64,000 nucleotides of DNA, taken from positions 434,001 to 498,000 of the forward strand of contig QRDG01000955.1 of NCBI GenBank assembly GCA_012064385.1, in the 5' to 3' direction. Below, piece after piece: positions 34,422 through 45,493 of the stretch (positions are counted from its first letter, which is position 1; every line of letters begins with the position of its first letter). The stretch is from Puccinellia tenuiflora (lineage: Eukaryota; Streptophyta; Magnoliopsida; Poales; Poaceae). The position numbers and the translations under genes are program-made. Below the pieces are notes generated by a model, which was given only the letters and a program-made list of their open reading frames with translations, had not been told where the DNA came from and did not search any database.

Positions 34422-35533
34422 TGATGATTTCCCCCTTTGTTATTATGCTGTAATTGTGCCCTGTTGTAGTGTAATTCATTCATTCAGAGTTGCTATCATT
34501 TAGCTTTGCTTGCTGTGATGCCTCAATTGAGTTACACAGAAGTATTTAGCTAAGGCAAATTTGATTATACTGCTCAGTGGTGCTTTTACTGCAAATGTGT
34601 GCTTGTGGTGCCTCTCCCCTTTGTGGGTTTTGTGCTCAGCATCAAATATTGGGTCTGTGCTTCATACATGGCTGTGAAAAGCAATATTTGCGTATGTCTT
34701 TGCTCAGAATTGTGGGTTATTTGCCCCTTGCCTATGATGCATAGGCTGAGGCTCAATTTAGTAAGAACAGGTGCTATGCTTGGTCTTTTTACTCCCCTGT
34801 GATGATTTAGCATAGCATCACTATGCTAGGCTGAGGGCAAATGCTTCACCACACCCATGTGCAACTAGCAGATCATGTTGCTAGGGAAATAGAGATCAAC
34901 CTGTTATGAAATAGAGATCAACCTGTTATGAAATAGAGATCAACCTAGCATAGTGATGCTATGCTAGGCTGAGGGCAAATGCTTCACCACACCCATGTGC
35001 AACTAGCAAATCATGTTGCTAGGGAAATAGAGATCAATCTGCTATCAGGTGTGATGATTTCCCCCTTTGTTATTATGCTGTAATTGTGCCCTGTTGTAGT
35101 GTAATTCATTTGTTTGAGCTAAATTATTTAGCTTTGCTTGCTGTCATGCCTCAATTGAGTTACACAGAAGTATTTAGCTAAGGCAAATTTGATTATACTG
35201 CTCAGTGGTGCTTTTACTGCAAATGTGTGCTTGTGGTGCCTCTCCCCTTCGTGGGTTTTGTGCTCAGCATTGTGGGTTTTGTGCTCAGCATCAAATATTG
35301 GATCTGTGCTTCATGCATGGCTGTGAAAAGCAATATTTGCGTATGTCTTTGCTCAGGATTATGGGTCATTTGCCCCTTGCCTATGATGCATAGGCTGAGG
35401 CTTAATTTAGTAAGAACAGATGCTATGCTTGGTCTTTTTACTCTCCTGTGATGATTTAGCATAGCATCACTATGCTAGACTGAGGGCAAATGCTTCACCA
35501 CACCCATGTGCAACTAGCAGATCATGTTGCTAT
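34422..35533. repeat. Direct duplication of about 480 bp inside Helitron B
   Basis: 34422-34884 recurs at 35052-35533 (offset 630 bp) with few differences. The second copy has an extra GTGGGTTTTGTGCTCAGCAT. Between them, 34941-35045 repeats the right end once more, and AAATAGAGATCAACCTGTTATG is present as a micro-tandem at about 34888-34935. Confidence 0.85.
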
Positions 35534-36733
35534 CAGGTGTGATAATAATGTGGCTGTGGTGTTCCACCACGTGGTTGAGATTTTGTTCTTTCTATTTGGT
35601 AGAGGAACTGATAAACAATAGTTCTGCAAATTCACCCACCATGAGTTTTCCCTCTACATGCGCAAGTTTGATTGCTTACCTTCCAATAATTCTTTTATGC
35701 TTGGATGTGAAAGACAGATGGAAAAATTATATTGATTGCTATGCATAATCAGGAAAGCACTCCAGGTTAGAAACATAGATGCATCCTTTCTTTCAGGTAA
35801 TGTTTATTTCCTGCTTATATGTTACATAGGTATGCGATGATTATTTACATGAATGAATTTATGTTACATACACGTGCGATGGTTCTTTACATGAACGCAT
35901 AAACAGAAGCAGGATAAAATTATCTCATCGGCCGTCCACAAAGTACATACAAAAAGGAGTATCTCTTAGGGGCTGTAAAAAAGTTTTCCTGCCATGCTTA
36001 CTACACTGGTTAGGGGATGCTTGGATTTGAACATCCAAACAGAAGTAATTCAGTGAACAAAGAGAATGTGACAGATTAGATTAGATGAAATTTCGCATCA
36101 TAATTCTACTGGGCTAATTAGTGTCATCTCATTGTAACATGGTTTACTGATATTTTCAAGGATCATAAATTCTATGATAATAGTTAGATATTGTGTGCCG
36201 TGATCGGGAAGAATTCCACTGTCAAAAGTCCATTTGTCTCCTAATTCTGATGCATCAGTCCATTTAGGCACTTTTAAGAAGTTTATTTCTCTCTCTCTTT
36301 ACAGTTATATTTTGCATTTCCTTATTTTTAGGTTCAGATGTATTCTGAATAAAAACAATGAGGTTTTCTAGAAGATTGGGCCCCTCTCATGCTGTTCGAG
36401 CAGGTAAGCGGTTCAACTTTTTGAATTTTGTACAGCTTTTTATAGTTACACATCTGATGATTTGAAAACTTGCACTTAACTTTCATTTACAAAGTGCTAG
36501 GCATTGAATAATGTGGTTCTTACAACTCTAAATATCTCATAGTATTTAATGTACACTTGTGTCAGATTTGGATCTGTATCAAATCATATATCTCTTTAAG
36601 TTTTAATATGATTCCATTCTCAGCACTTTTTACTTAATACTGTTTTAGGTTGCCTATTTATCCAGGTTCACTGTGTAATGCTCTATTTCCTTACTTGGAA
36701 AAATCTGACGACTGATAGTTATTATTCGTTTAG
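35534..36733. other. Helitron B interior, intron-like
   Basis: AT-rich. A short exon-like piece ends in GTTCGAGCAG before GTAAGC at about 36402. No protein recognised. Confidence 0.3.
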
Positions 36734-36811
36734 GACAGAGCTTGGGTCTTTGCGATCCGAGCATGATAAGGCAGTACTTGAAGCTGATTTCGCTTCTGAT
36801 CGGCTCAATAG
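36734..36811 (+). pseudogene. Captured exon encoding a short coiled-coil stretch
   Basis: TTCGTTTAG precedes and GTATATGG follows. In frame it reads RTELGSLRSEHDKAVLEADF and then ASDRLNR. The heptad-like, charged sequence with both splice signals looks like an internal exon of a host coiled-coil protein. The parent gene is not recognised. Confidence 0.45.
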
Positions 36812-38409
36812 GTATATGGTTGGTACACTAGATCTCATCTCTTACTCTGAATTTTTAATTTACCATTAATGAGCAAATGCATCTTCTATTATCTTACTCT
36901 TACTTGCTGCACGTATTCTTACCCTGGATTATCCCGTGAATTAATTGGTTATGTTAGAATGTTTCCCTCAAATAATTTGTTACATGCACATCCGGCAATT
37001 TTTTACACCTTCCTTTCTACTCTGGTGTATCATGTAGCATCGTAATTAATTAAATTAGGGTCACTCCAATTTTTCATAATATATAGTTTCACGTTAAAAA
37101 AACCAACATGAAATTCGTCACCAAGGGCGCGGCGTGTCGCCGCGCCGATTACAAATCACAATTATGAAGGCCCTCTCCTCACGATTTAATTTTTGCTGGA
37201 TTTTACAGCACGATACAGCGCTGCAGTCTCCCAGGAGACATGGCTTCGATGGCATCTGGCCGCTATGGAATAATCGAGGTGATTTTTTCCCCTCTGATGT
37301 TAGTTCTTTATGTGACGGTTTGTGCCATTTTGCAAACTTGCTACCTCTCGATTTTGTTCTTGGCAGGGGATTCTCTCTGGGTCTTCTTTGCAAAAAAATG
37401 CTAATGATTCAATATTCATGGGAAATCATGTAATCTGAATGTACTAAACAAAAAGCTTTTTTTCCGATCAGGGTCCCGTTCAGGTATGCTGCACTGGTTA
37501 CTTCATTCTCATCCTCTGGAACATATCAAATATTTTGAATTGTATGCTTACCAACTTATGAGTTTAAAAAAATTCCCACGGTTTTGTAAATAAAATGAAC
37601 CTATTTTATAATGTATTTGTTCCATACATTGAAATTTTATTATTCTGTAACAATGTCAAATCTCTATGTGCATTCTACTCAAACATTAGGAACTCCTATG
37701 CAATTTTTGCTATATCGTTTAGTAATGACCTCACCTTTGCGCTAAAAAAGGGTTTGTTTACACGTTTATAGGTTCAAAAGTGTCTGCAAGATTTAGTTAC
37801 TATGTGGAGGTTCCAGATTAAAGGTAGCTAATCTACTACTGTTGTCCTTTATATTTACTTTAAATGCACTAATAGTGCTCTGTTTGGTTCATCGATCAGC
37901 TTCAATTACTATTGGGTGTTCCTAATGGTGCACCTCAAGAACATTGCTCATTCTGCAACACCCTTTCCAACATCCTCTCTTCCTTGCACTCTTAATCATT
38001 TCAGGCTAAAGCTCATGTTAGTCAAGTATGAATCATATATGATAACTTTTGTGACGACAATGCGTGGCTGCCATATCGATCAAGCCACTGCTTCTATGAT
38101 GCTGATCTGGCCACTATGTTAATCAGATTAGCAACAATTCCTTACTTTTGAATGTTTTGTAGATGAATCACATGCAACAACCAGATGGCACTACCTGGCT
38201 GACTTTGTTTTTGTACAAACAGACAACCCGCAAACTAATGTACACATTTTGTAATTATGTACATAGATATATATTGTTTTCTTTCAACAACCACTGTTCA
38301 GCTAATGTCACTAATGCATTTACTGCACAGATCAAAACCACCAGAACCTATTTACAAAATTTATTATGCCATTAAAATAAGTAAACATACAATACAAAAA
38401 AAAAATCTC
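36812..38409. other. Helitron B interior, right part
   Basis: AT-rich with an internal Helitron-type hairpin at 37125-37147. Some exon-like fragments but no recognised protein. Confidence 0.3.
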
Positions 38410-38430
38410 ACCAGATCAAATTCAACTAGT

Positions 38431-38712
38431 ACATACCGACCGAGCGCTGCCACCGACGATGCGCAGCGGCCGGGCGTGTTGCGATCGTTGCCAGAGAGAG
38501 ACGACCGTGCGTTTGCCGGCCGGCCCGGCGCGCCGTGTCCACTCGCCCAGGTCACGCGTCGCCGTCCAAACCAATGCACGTAGCCGTACATGGATAGAAT
38601 TTTGGAGAGCGAGATACGGAGCCGATCGAGGTGACGACAGGCATGTGCTGCCCGCCCTCCTCAATTTAAATGATCGCTGCTGTTTTCTACGCTTCTTCGA
38701 AGCAGAATAAAA
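38431..38712 (+). repeat. Copy B of the dispersed duplication, right piece
   Basis: It is collinear with 17010-17351 and 17802-17854 of copy A (ACATACCGACCG, GATCGTTGCCAGAGA, CAATGCACGTAGCC, GATCGCTGCTGTTTTCTA). It lacks both MITEs present in copy A. Confidence 0.85.
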
Positions 38713-38719
38713 TATACTA

Positions 38720-38842
38720 CTTCCTCCGTCCCGAAAAGGATGTCACAGATTTTTCCATTCATGAATGTATCTATATGTAAAACATGTCTAGATACACTCG
38801 TGGATGGAAAAAGTTGTGACATCCTTTTTGGGACGGAGGGAG
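38720..38842. mobile_element. Stowaway MITE, 123 bp
   Basis: The TIR is CTTCCTCCGTCCC and GGGACGGAGGGAG with TA on both sides (38718-38719 and 38843-38844). Nearly the whole element folds on itself. This is the typical cereal Tc1/Mariner-derived MITE. Confidence 0.95.
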
Positions 38843-38844
38843 TA

Positions 38845-39342
38845 GAAGGATGGAGGCGCGTTTTGCCGTGTCCGCACGGTCTTTGCTATGTCCGTTTTTA
38901 TCTTCATTTTCGTACTTGCCGATTTTTAATAAAAAAAAACTACATTTAGATGTAGTTCAGATGCGTAAAAGTTAATTTGCTAGATGTAGCGTCCATCGGA
39001 TTTTTCATTCAATGTCTTCTTATTTTTTTTCAACCAGTGTCATTTTTAGTCTCTGACGATCCGACCTCATATGCAACCGGTAGTCACCCTTTACTTCGAC
39101 CGACATCGGTACCTAGGTGTACTACTGCTCTGAAATAAACTCCACCACATATTGTATATAATTGTCTCTATCAGTTCGGCGAATATCCCAAGCGAGGGAT
39201 ATGATGTCTAGGAGGGTAGCGAAGGGATGTGGCTTGGAACATGTTCTGCATTACGTTTGCATATTGATTTTTTTTTCTGCTTATGGAGAAACACAAACAC
39301 GCGCGTTTGGTTGTATAGTGTGTTTCATGTACGGAAAGTCAA
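38845..39342. other. Unassigned DNA between two MITEs
   Basis: No gene recognised. Confidence 0.25.
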
Positions 39343-39743
39343 TATGGAGCCCGAGCTCCATGGAGCTCGGGTTTCCAAAAAAATTTGAATCCGCAAATTT
39401 GACTTTTAAAAAATTCTGAAAAAAATTATGGTCGTAGATAATATTATGATCTACCACTGTGAAAATTTTCAACCACAAACTCGAAATATTTTGATCTATG
39501 CATAAAAGAGAAATCTGGCAAGATTTCAAAATTTTCAGATTACGCACTGTTCATCCGAATCAGATCTGCATATTTCTCTTTTTTGCTCAGAACAGAATAT
39601 AAGGAATTTTTGATTTAAAATTTTAACAGTGATAGATCACAATATTATCTACGACCATAAATTTTTTCAGAATTTTTCGAAACAGAAATTTGCGGATTCA
39701 AATTTTTTTAGGAAACCAAGCTCCATGGAGCTCGGCCTCCATA
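39343..39743. mobile_element. MITE with GAGCTCCATGGAGCTC termini, about 401 bp
   Basis: The left end TATGGAGCCCGAGCTCCATGG and the right end invert onto each other over about 150 bp per arm (ATTTGAATCCGCAAATTTG, GTCGTAGATAATATTAT). The palindrome GAGCTCCATGGAGCTC lies in each terminus. No clear TSD, so the superfamily is open. Confidence 0.75.
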
Positions 39744-40322
39744 TCGCCGCACTCGTTTCATGTACTCTCACCACTTGGCTACTTAGTGAACGTACCTCAC
39801 CACACCATACTTGAGCAAATTCATCAATTTGACAACCACATATGAAGCGATGAGCGGGGTAATGGCGCAACGGCGGTGCGACAGCGGAGCTAGCAGCAGG
39901 AGCACACCAGTGAAGTTTGTGCCGGAAGCGAACATACAAGCACACCATGAACACATAGAACAAACATAGTGTGTACATACATAAGGAAAATCCACTTCGG
40001 GTCCCATACATAACATCTATGCTTATATGTTCGTTGAAATAAAAAATTACAACATGAAAGTTGTGAAAAAATATGAGATGGATCTATATGTCAAAATAAA
40101 TTTCAAACAGTCGAACGAGTGCGATGAATTTGATAAAATTCTTCAAACTATGGTACAGACTTTGGTCCAAAATTAACAATTTATAGTCGACGAAATTTAA
40201 AACCAATAACGGAATAAAACCTACTTGTGGACTCGCATATATTTCGTGTACATTTTATTTCGAATCAAAATACGGTTGTGTAAATTATGCTTGACGAGTA
40301 GTGGACTCGGCAAATCCCAAGG
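39744..40322. other. Unassigned AT-rich DNA
   Basis: No gene or element end recognised. Confidence 0.25.
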
Positions 40323-40720
40323 TTGTGTACCCCGGGTTGATTGAGGGGGAGAGAGTATGAATCGTTGGTGGTTAAGACGGCTAACAGGGGGCGAGTTTAC
40401 CCAGGTTCGGCCCCTCGAGGTGAGGTAAAGACCTACTCCTGCTTGTCTGGAATTATCGAGGTGGCTACAATGGCGAGATGCAATCTCGCTAGGGTTTGTG
40501 CGCTGCTTGCTTGACCTAGACGACGCACCCTCCTGGCCTTTATATCACAGGCCAGGTCTCGGGTGGACGGTGCAGATTGCACGTTACAAGATAAGGAGAA
40601 CCATCACCGGCCTAACCGACTACTTGGGCCACACGGTACACTTCATGGGCTTCAATGGGCTTCTCTTGGCGTGACCCAGGTACCACCACCGTGGGGCACC
40701 CGAAAGGTAGCCCCACAACA
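40323..40720 (-). mobile_element. 3' LTR of element 2
   Basis: On the - strand it starts TGTTGTGGGGCTACC at 40720 and ends near 40323 (approximate). A GATATAAAGG TATA-like box is at about 40547-40538 on the - strand. It shares TTTACCCAGGTTC and CTGCTTGTCTG blocks with the solo LTR at 14544. Confidence 0.65.
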
Positions 40721-40734
40721 GTAGCCCCCGAGTG
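40721..40734 (-). promoter_or_regulatory. Polypurine tract of element 2
   Basis: The - strand CACTCGGGGGCTAC sits directly before the LTR start TGTTGTGG. The core CTCGGGGGCT is repeated throughout the 112-bp array. Confidence 0.65.
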
Positions 40735-41706
40735 CTTAGTCGAATCGCAGAGTCGAGTAAAGGACTCCTTCCTCCGGGCACGCCACCTGACTCCTTCGCA
40801 AGCCAATCTTCGGCTGCTACTGTCTTGAATAATCGAGTGTGCTTCATGATCTTCTTGACTCGCCAGCTTTCGACTGTCGTTGTCCTTAATCATCGGGTGC
40901 GCGAACAGCGCTCCCGATGGGAGTAGCCCCCGAGATTAAGCTGAATTGCTTGCAATTGAGGTTAAACTCAATTTTTCTTCAGTCGAAAAGCCCGCTCCCG
41001 ATGGGAGTAAAAAGATGACTCGAAATGCCCAAGTCAAAACTGGCCTTGCTCGACTTACTTTGTACTCAGCCTTGATGGCCTACGGAATCGACTTAAACTC
41101 AGCTCTGAAAGCTTACTGGTTGGAGTCCACTCGAATGATGAACTCGGGTGTCATCAGCTTTGTAAAGCTTACTATGTACTTGTCTCACTCGAATGGATTA
41201 TCGAGTCGACTCAGCTCTCAGAGCTTACTGTTCCTTGTTGCACTCGAAAAATCTGTCCGGGTGCTCCATCAGCCCGTTAGCTTACTTGACACGCCTCCGC
41301 GTGATGACGTCAGGGCTGACGTTTTCGGCGTGCTCTGCGTCCGATGGGACGTAACAGAGTTGTCCCGGTGTCAGTATTGACTGTTCTGACCGTTGGGCGC
41401 GAAATTTTCGTGGCATGATGATGGCGCCTCGATTCCCGCGCGTAGTGGGCGGCATGGCCGGCGACGGTTGCTATCTCCGCGCAACACGTGGACGGCCGGA
41501 TGTTGTCTCGAATTGCCGCATCGTGGAGGACGGCCAGGATGAACTGACCCCGCGGTACATAATCTTCACCGCGGTGGGGAATAGTTCACGCCTTCCTCAT
41601 TTCGCCGCCATCTCCTCTGCTTCTTGCTTTCTCCTCCAGGGCTATTCCTCCATTGCTGCCCTTGCGCACCGTTCACCAGAAAACTCTCTCCTCCCCCGCT
41701 AGCACC
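40735..41706. other. Spacer and presumed promoter of the element 2 opposite-strand gene
   Basis: It has repeated GCTCCCGATGGGAGTA at about 40909 and 40995 and GTAGCCCCCGAG at 40924. A TACATAATC box at about 41557 is a weak TATA candidate for the + strand gene. No coding exon recognised. Confidence 0.35.
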
Positions 41707-44375
41707 ATGGGCCAGAAGAGGGTGAAGGGAGCGGAAGGCTCCTCCGCCGCCGGCGACGACGCCGGCATGAAGAAGTTGGAGGGCGACTGGGGGAAATCGT
41801 CCGTGAAGGCGGCGGAGCTGGATACCCTCCGCGAACAAGGGTTGCTGCCGCCGACGAGCACAGCGACGACGCGCGCCCCCGGTAAGGATGTGATCCCCTC
41901 TCCTCGCGATGGGGAGCGCGTGTGCTTCGTGGAGTTCCTTCCGCGAGGCTTCGGGTTCCCCATCCACGATTTTGTTCGTGGTCTTCTCTACGCCTATGGG
42001 ATTCAGATGCATGATCTGAATCCCAACAACGTATTGAACATCGCGAGTTTTATTGTGTTGTGCGAGTGCTTTTTGGGGATCGCACCCAACTGGAACCTGT
42101 GGAAGTCGCTCTTCATGGTGCGACGGATGGTGGGGCGGTCGAAGCAGACGTTCCCCGTGGGCGGCTTCGGAATCCAGCTGCGCGGCGACACAAGCTTCTT
42201 CCAGCTGAAGAAATCCGACTCCGTCCAGAACTGGCGGAAGAAATGGTTCTACATCAAGTGGGACCAAGAAGGCCTTCCCGAGTTCGCCGCTGATCGACCG
42301 CTGCGAAGGACCAAGGCCTGGTCACACCCTCTGTCAAAGGAGGACAAGGAGTCGACCAAGCCACTGCTGGCGCTGCTCCGCGGGTTGCTGACGACGCTCG
42401 GACGCGAGACAGGTGGCATTCACCTTATCGCAACTTTCCACAAGCTGAAGGTGCAGCCGCTGAGTCGACGCGAGCCAATGTGGGAGCTTGCAGTCGACAC
42501 CTCGCTTGATGACGCACAGATCGCGACTAAGGTGAAGAACATCACCAGCCTTCGGGCCGCCGATCCGTGCAACGTTAGCTGCCCAGTCGAACCATATGGG
42601 CCAAACAATCCCGTGCCTGAGGTAAGCACCTTGAATTGTCTTTGCTTTGCTTTAGTCGACTGTTTTTCTTGACTCGCTTTTCTCCTCGCTGCTCGTCAGG
42701 ATCGAAGGGCTTATGTGAGCCTTCCTCCGCTGATGGAGAATGGACCTCACGACGAGGCCACAGTCGTCGAGCAGGACGACGATGAAGATGAACTCCCTTC
42801 TGCTCACTCGCCGAATGAGGAAGTAGAAGAGGATGACGAAGATGAAGAGCCGCTGCGGAAGCGGCTAAGACGAAGGAATGTCGACTCCACCTCGGGGTCG
42901 TCTCCTTTGAAGGAAGTGGTTGCGGAGGACAAGGAAGCCCGCGACTCATCCTCCGATGCGAATGAGCCGGTTGATCCGCTGTTCGTGTCTCCACTGAATT
43001 CAGCGCCGCCCGCTGGGTTTGGGGGGATGGCATCTCCTCCCATGAGCAGCGAGGATGAAGATGTCACCAGGTAAGCCTCTGCGAGTACGCCTTTTTGTCT
43101 TTGTTCTTCTTTCGACTCCTCGGACGCTTTTCTGAAGTTTTGCTTCTTTACACAGCCATCACACTGGTGGAGATGGCTCTTCGCCTCGAGAAGAGGAACA
43201 TCAATCTGCGGCTGTCCCGGAGCGAACCACTGGGGCACCCGAAGAGGCGCCTGAGGCCGATAATCCCTTGACGTTGAAGACGTCAACCTCCAAGGGGCCA
43301 GAAAAAACTGCTGATACGACTGCAGTGGATGCTGAGCTGCTTGAGCATGTAAGTATATTTTGTCTTAGCCTTGCAATTTCTTGTGTCGGGTGCGCGAACA
43401 GCGCTCCCGATGGGAGTAGCCCCCGAAGATGTGCGTGACTAGGATAGTCGGGCACAGATTGACACTTTTGCTTCTTTGCACAGCCGTTTTGTCGTCAGCT
43501 GCTAGAGGGCGCCACAGCCTTCATGCGAATGGAGAAAGAGGAAGGTCGACTCCGCACTGCTCTGGAGCAAGCCAACCGTGAGTATTAACCTTTTGCATTC
43601 GAGTGGTGCTTCGATCGTCTTCATTATTGACCTTGCTCCGATAATCCACAGGCGAAAAGGAGAGCATGGCGAAGCGGATCGCCGAGCTGGAGAAGTCCTT
43701 GGGTGCAGCTCAAGAGCGTGAGCAAACCCGGGGTCAACTAGAGAAGACCCAGGTTGAACGCTTGCTTGGACTCGCCCATGCAATCGGAGGTAAGTATCTC
43801 GGCTAGTTGCCTACTTTGTCTTGTGTCGACTCCTGATGTGTCATAAATGCGGTCATCCACGTTGTTCAGAGCCGTGCGGAGGCGCTCCTCCAGAAGAGTC
43901 TTCCAGCGAGAATGTCGACCTGAAGACGGCTGTTGGCTTCGTTGACCGTGCCCATGCGTATTCTTCGACTGCACTGCAGCAATCTTCGTCGGAGCTGCAG
44001 AAGTCTAAGGATGCTCTGGCGAGTGTGCATCGGAGCATCTTCCCCAGCCAGCCGTTGCCGACCGATGTTGACGCGCTTGCGTCCCCGTTTGAAGGCGAGG
44101 CGACCACCCTGGCGGACTACACGTGTGCCCAGACGGTACGCGGCTCAGAGTTCACTTTCCGGCTTTTGCTTGGTCATGAGGTTGCAGGCGACTTCGAGGC
44201 AGTTGTCAGCGACTTTCCTCGAAAGCCCGATGGCAAGACCAAGTCGCTAAACAGCGTCAAGGCAAGAGCAAGTCAGTTAGCTGTTAAGCTGATTGATACC
44301 TTTGAGAGGAAGCTTGCCAGGGCTGCAGAGTTGGCCTCCAAGAAGAGTCGCTCGCAGTCGGAATCTGCAGTGTAG
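41707..44375 (+). CDS. Opposite-strand gene of element 2: PF04195-like, coiled coil; 6 exons, intact 738 aa
   Basis: Exons are 41707-42621, 42700-43070, 43156-43348, 43484-43577, 43652-43789 and 43870-44375. All introns are GT..AG and short (78-143 bp). The exons sum to 2217 nt, 738 codons plus TAG, with no disruption. Residues about 75-145 hold the PF04195-like core (RGFGFP, LASFIVLCE-type helix, FLGIAPNWNLWK). Next come an acidic region (exon 2, EEDDEDEEP), a basic KRLRRR patch, a low-complexity part, a coiled coil (exon 5, AELEKSLGAAQEREQ) and a C-terminal helical module (LADYTCAQTV, GDFEAVVSDFPRK). It shares layout with the broken gene of element 1, also opposite to pol and before the LTR. 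Its function is unknown; despite the family name it has no recognisable transposase catalytic motif. Confidence 0.8.
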
Positions 44376-44531
44376 TTTGTGTAGTAGGGTTCCCTTTTGA
44401 TTCGCCTTTTGTAGTGAACATAATGAAGTCTATTTATCAATGCAATTCCTGATTCCTCCATGTCAATGTACCTCTTCGAGTCTTTTGCTATAATGAATAT
44501 GGCTTCTGTTTGACACCACTTAACTTGGCAG

Positions 44532-45402
44532 CCTGATGAAAATGCTGCTCTTGAAGTCGCCGAGGCCACCCGTGTAAATGAGGGTGAGGGTACCTCTTCT
44601 GCTGCGCCCGCTCGCCAACAGGGCCTAGCTGATCCAACTCCCAGACGGAGCGTGAACGACCAGCGGGTGTTTAACTATATGAGGAACAAGATCACTGAAC
44701 TTGAGTCGAAGCTGCGGATAGCTGGAGTGGAGCTTGAACGCCTCAGGGCGCGTTCCACTGGGCCGTTCAATCAGCGCGAACGGTTCCTTCTTGACCAGAT
44801 TGATCTGATATGTCGACAGCTACAAGGTTTGGGCTCTAGCTGCTGCACTTTGATTTCTTCATGCTTGTGTTGTTCTGCACCTTGACCCGTTAATTGCAGT
44901 TGTTAACCCCGACTGGCAAGCCGAGAACGCTCGAGTGGACGAGCGCGTGGAGAGTGAGGCCACCGGCAATTCGGTCGAAGCTCGCCAATTCTGGGTACAT
45001 AAGGGAGAGGGCCGTATACTCGCGCGGATGCTGGATCGCACCTGGCGAGCTGCGTTGATTCTTGAAGGTTGCAGGAAAGCACTCTGGCAAATCAACAAAG
45101 TGTTCTTCCCCCTTGATGAACAGCCGGAAGGGTTGCCCGCGCTGTTGGAGAGGTTCCGCAGTAGCAGGGCGTTGAAGGGGGTCGTCCTTGGTCAGCTTGT
45201 TGCCGGGGCCAACACGGCGTTTGCCTATGTTCGACTGCATCGACCTCATGTTCCCTTGGACAGAATACTTGATGGCTTGCCCAGGGATGTTGATTATGCT
45301 GAATCCCTTGAGGCCGCACGTCAGGTGATGCGACAGGTCCTGAATCATACAGAGCGACGTGTAGGGCCACTGGACGCGCCAAAGGAAGAGCCTGTCGACT
45401 AA
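44532..45402 (+). CDS. Downstream two-exon coding unit (coiled coil plus C-terminal helical domain)
   Basis: Exons 44532-44826 and 44900-45402 join in frame (GT..AG) and end in TAA, about 265 aa. A good acceptor (TTAACTTGGCAG) precedes 44532, but I found no start codon or first exon. It may be an alternative 3' end of the gene at 41707-44375 rather than a separate gene. Exon 1 has a coiled coil (NKITELESKLRIAGVELERL). Exon 2 carries a domain (ALILEGCRKALWQINKVFFP) whose layout resembles the last exon of the element 1 antisense gene (IRVYNVLWPG). Confidence 0.6.
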
Positions 45403-45493
45403 GAAAAGCAATTTGTTGTATGATGTTAGCTTGTAACATAAATATGCATGTATGTATGCCCATATGATGTTGTATGTGTGATTTTGCACTTGT

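Larger units (their letters stand above)
33331..38431 (+). mobile_element. Helitron B, about 5.1 kb, head-to-tail with Helitron A
   Basis: The 5' region TACTATATATAAAAGACAG starts right after the CTAGT end of Helitron A. The 3' end is AATTCAACTAG before TACATACC, exactly where copy B resumes. The first 300 bp are related to the 5' end of Helitron A. The usual terminal hairpin is absent at 38410, but a hairpin like that of A lies 1.3 kb inside (37125-37147, GGCGCGGCGTGTCGCCGCGCC). The interior is intron-like, with exon-like pieces and a large direct repeat. No Rep/helicase. Confidence 0.7.
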
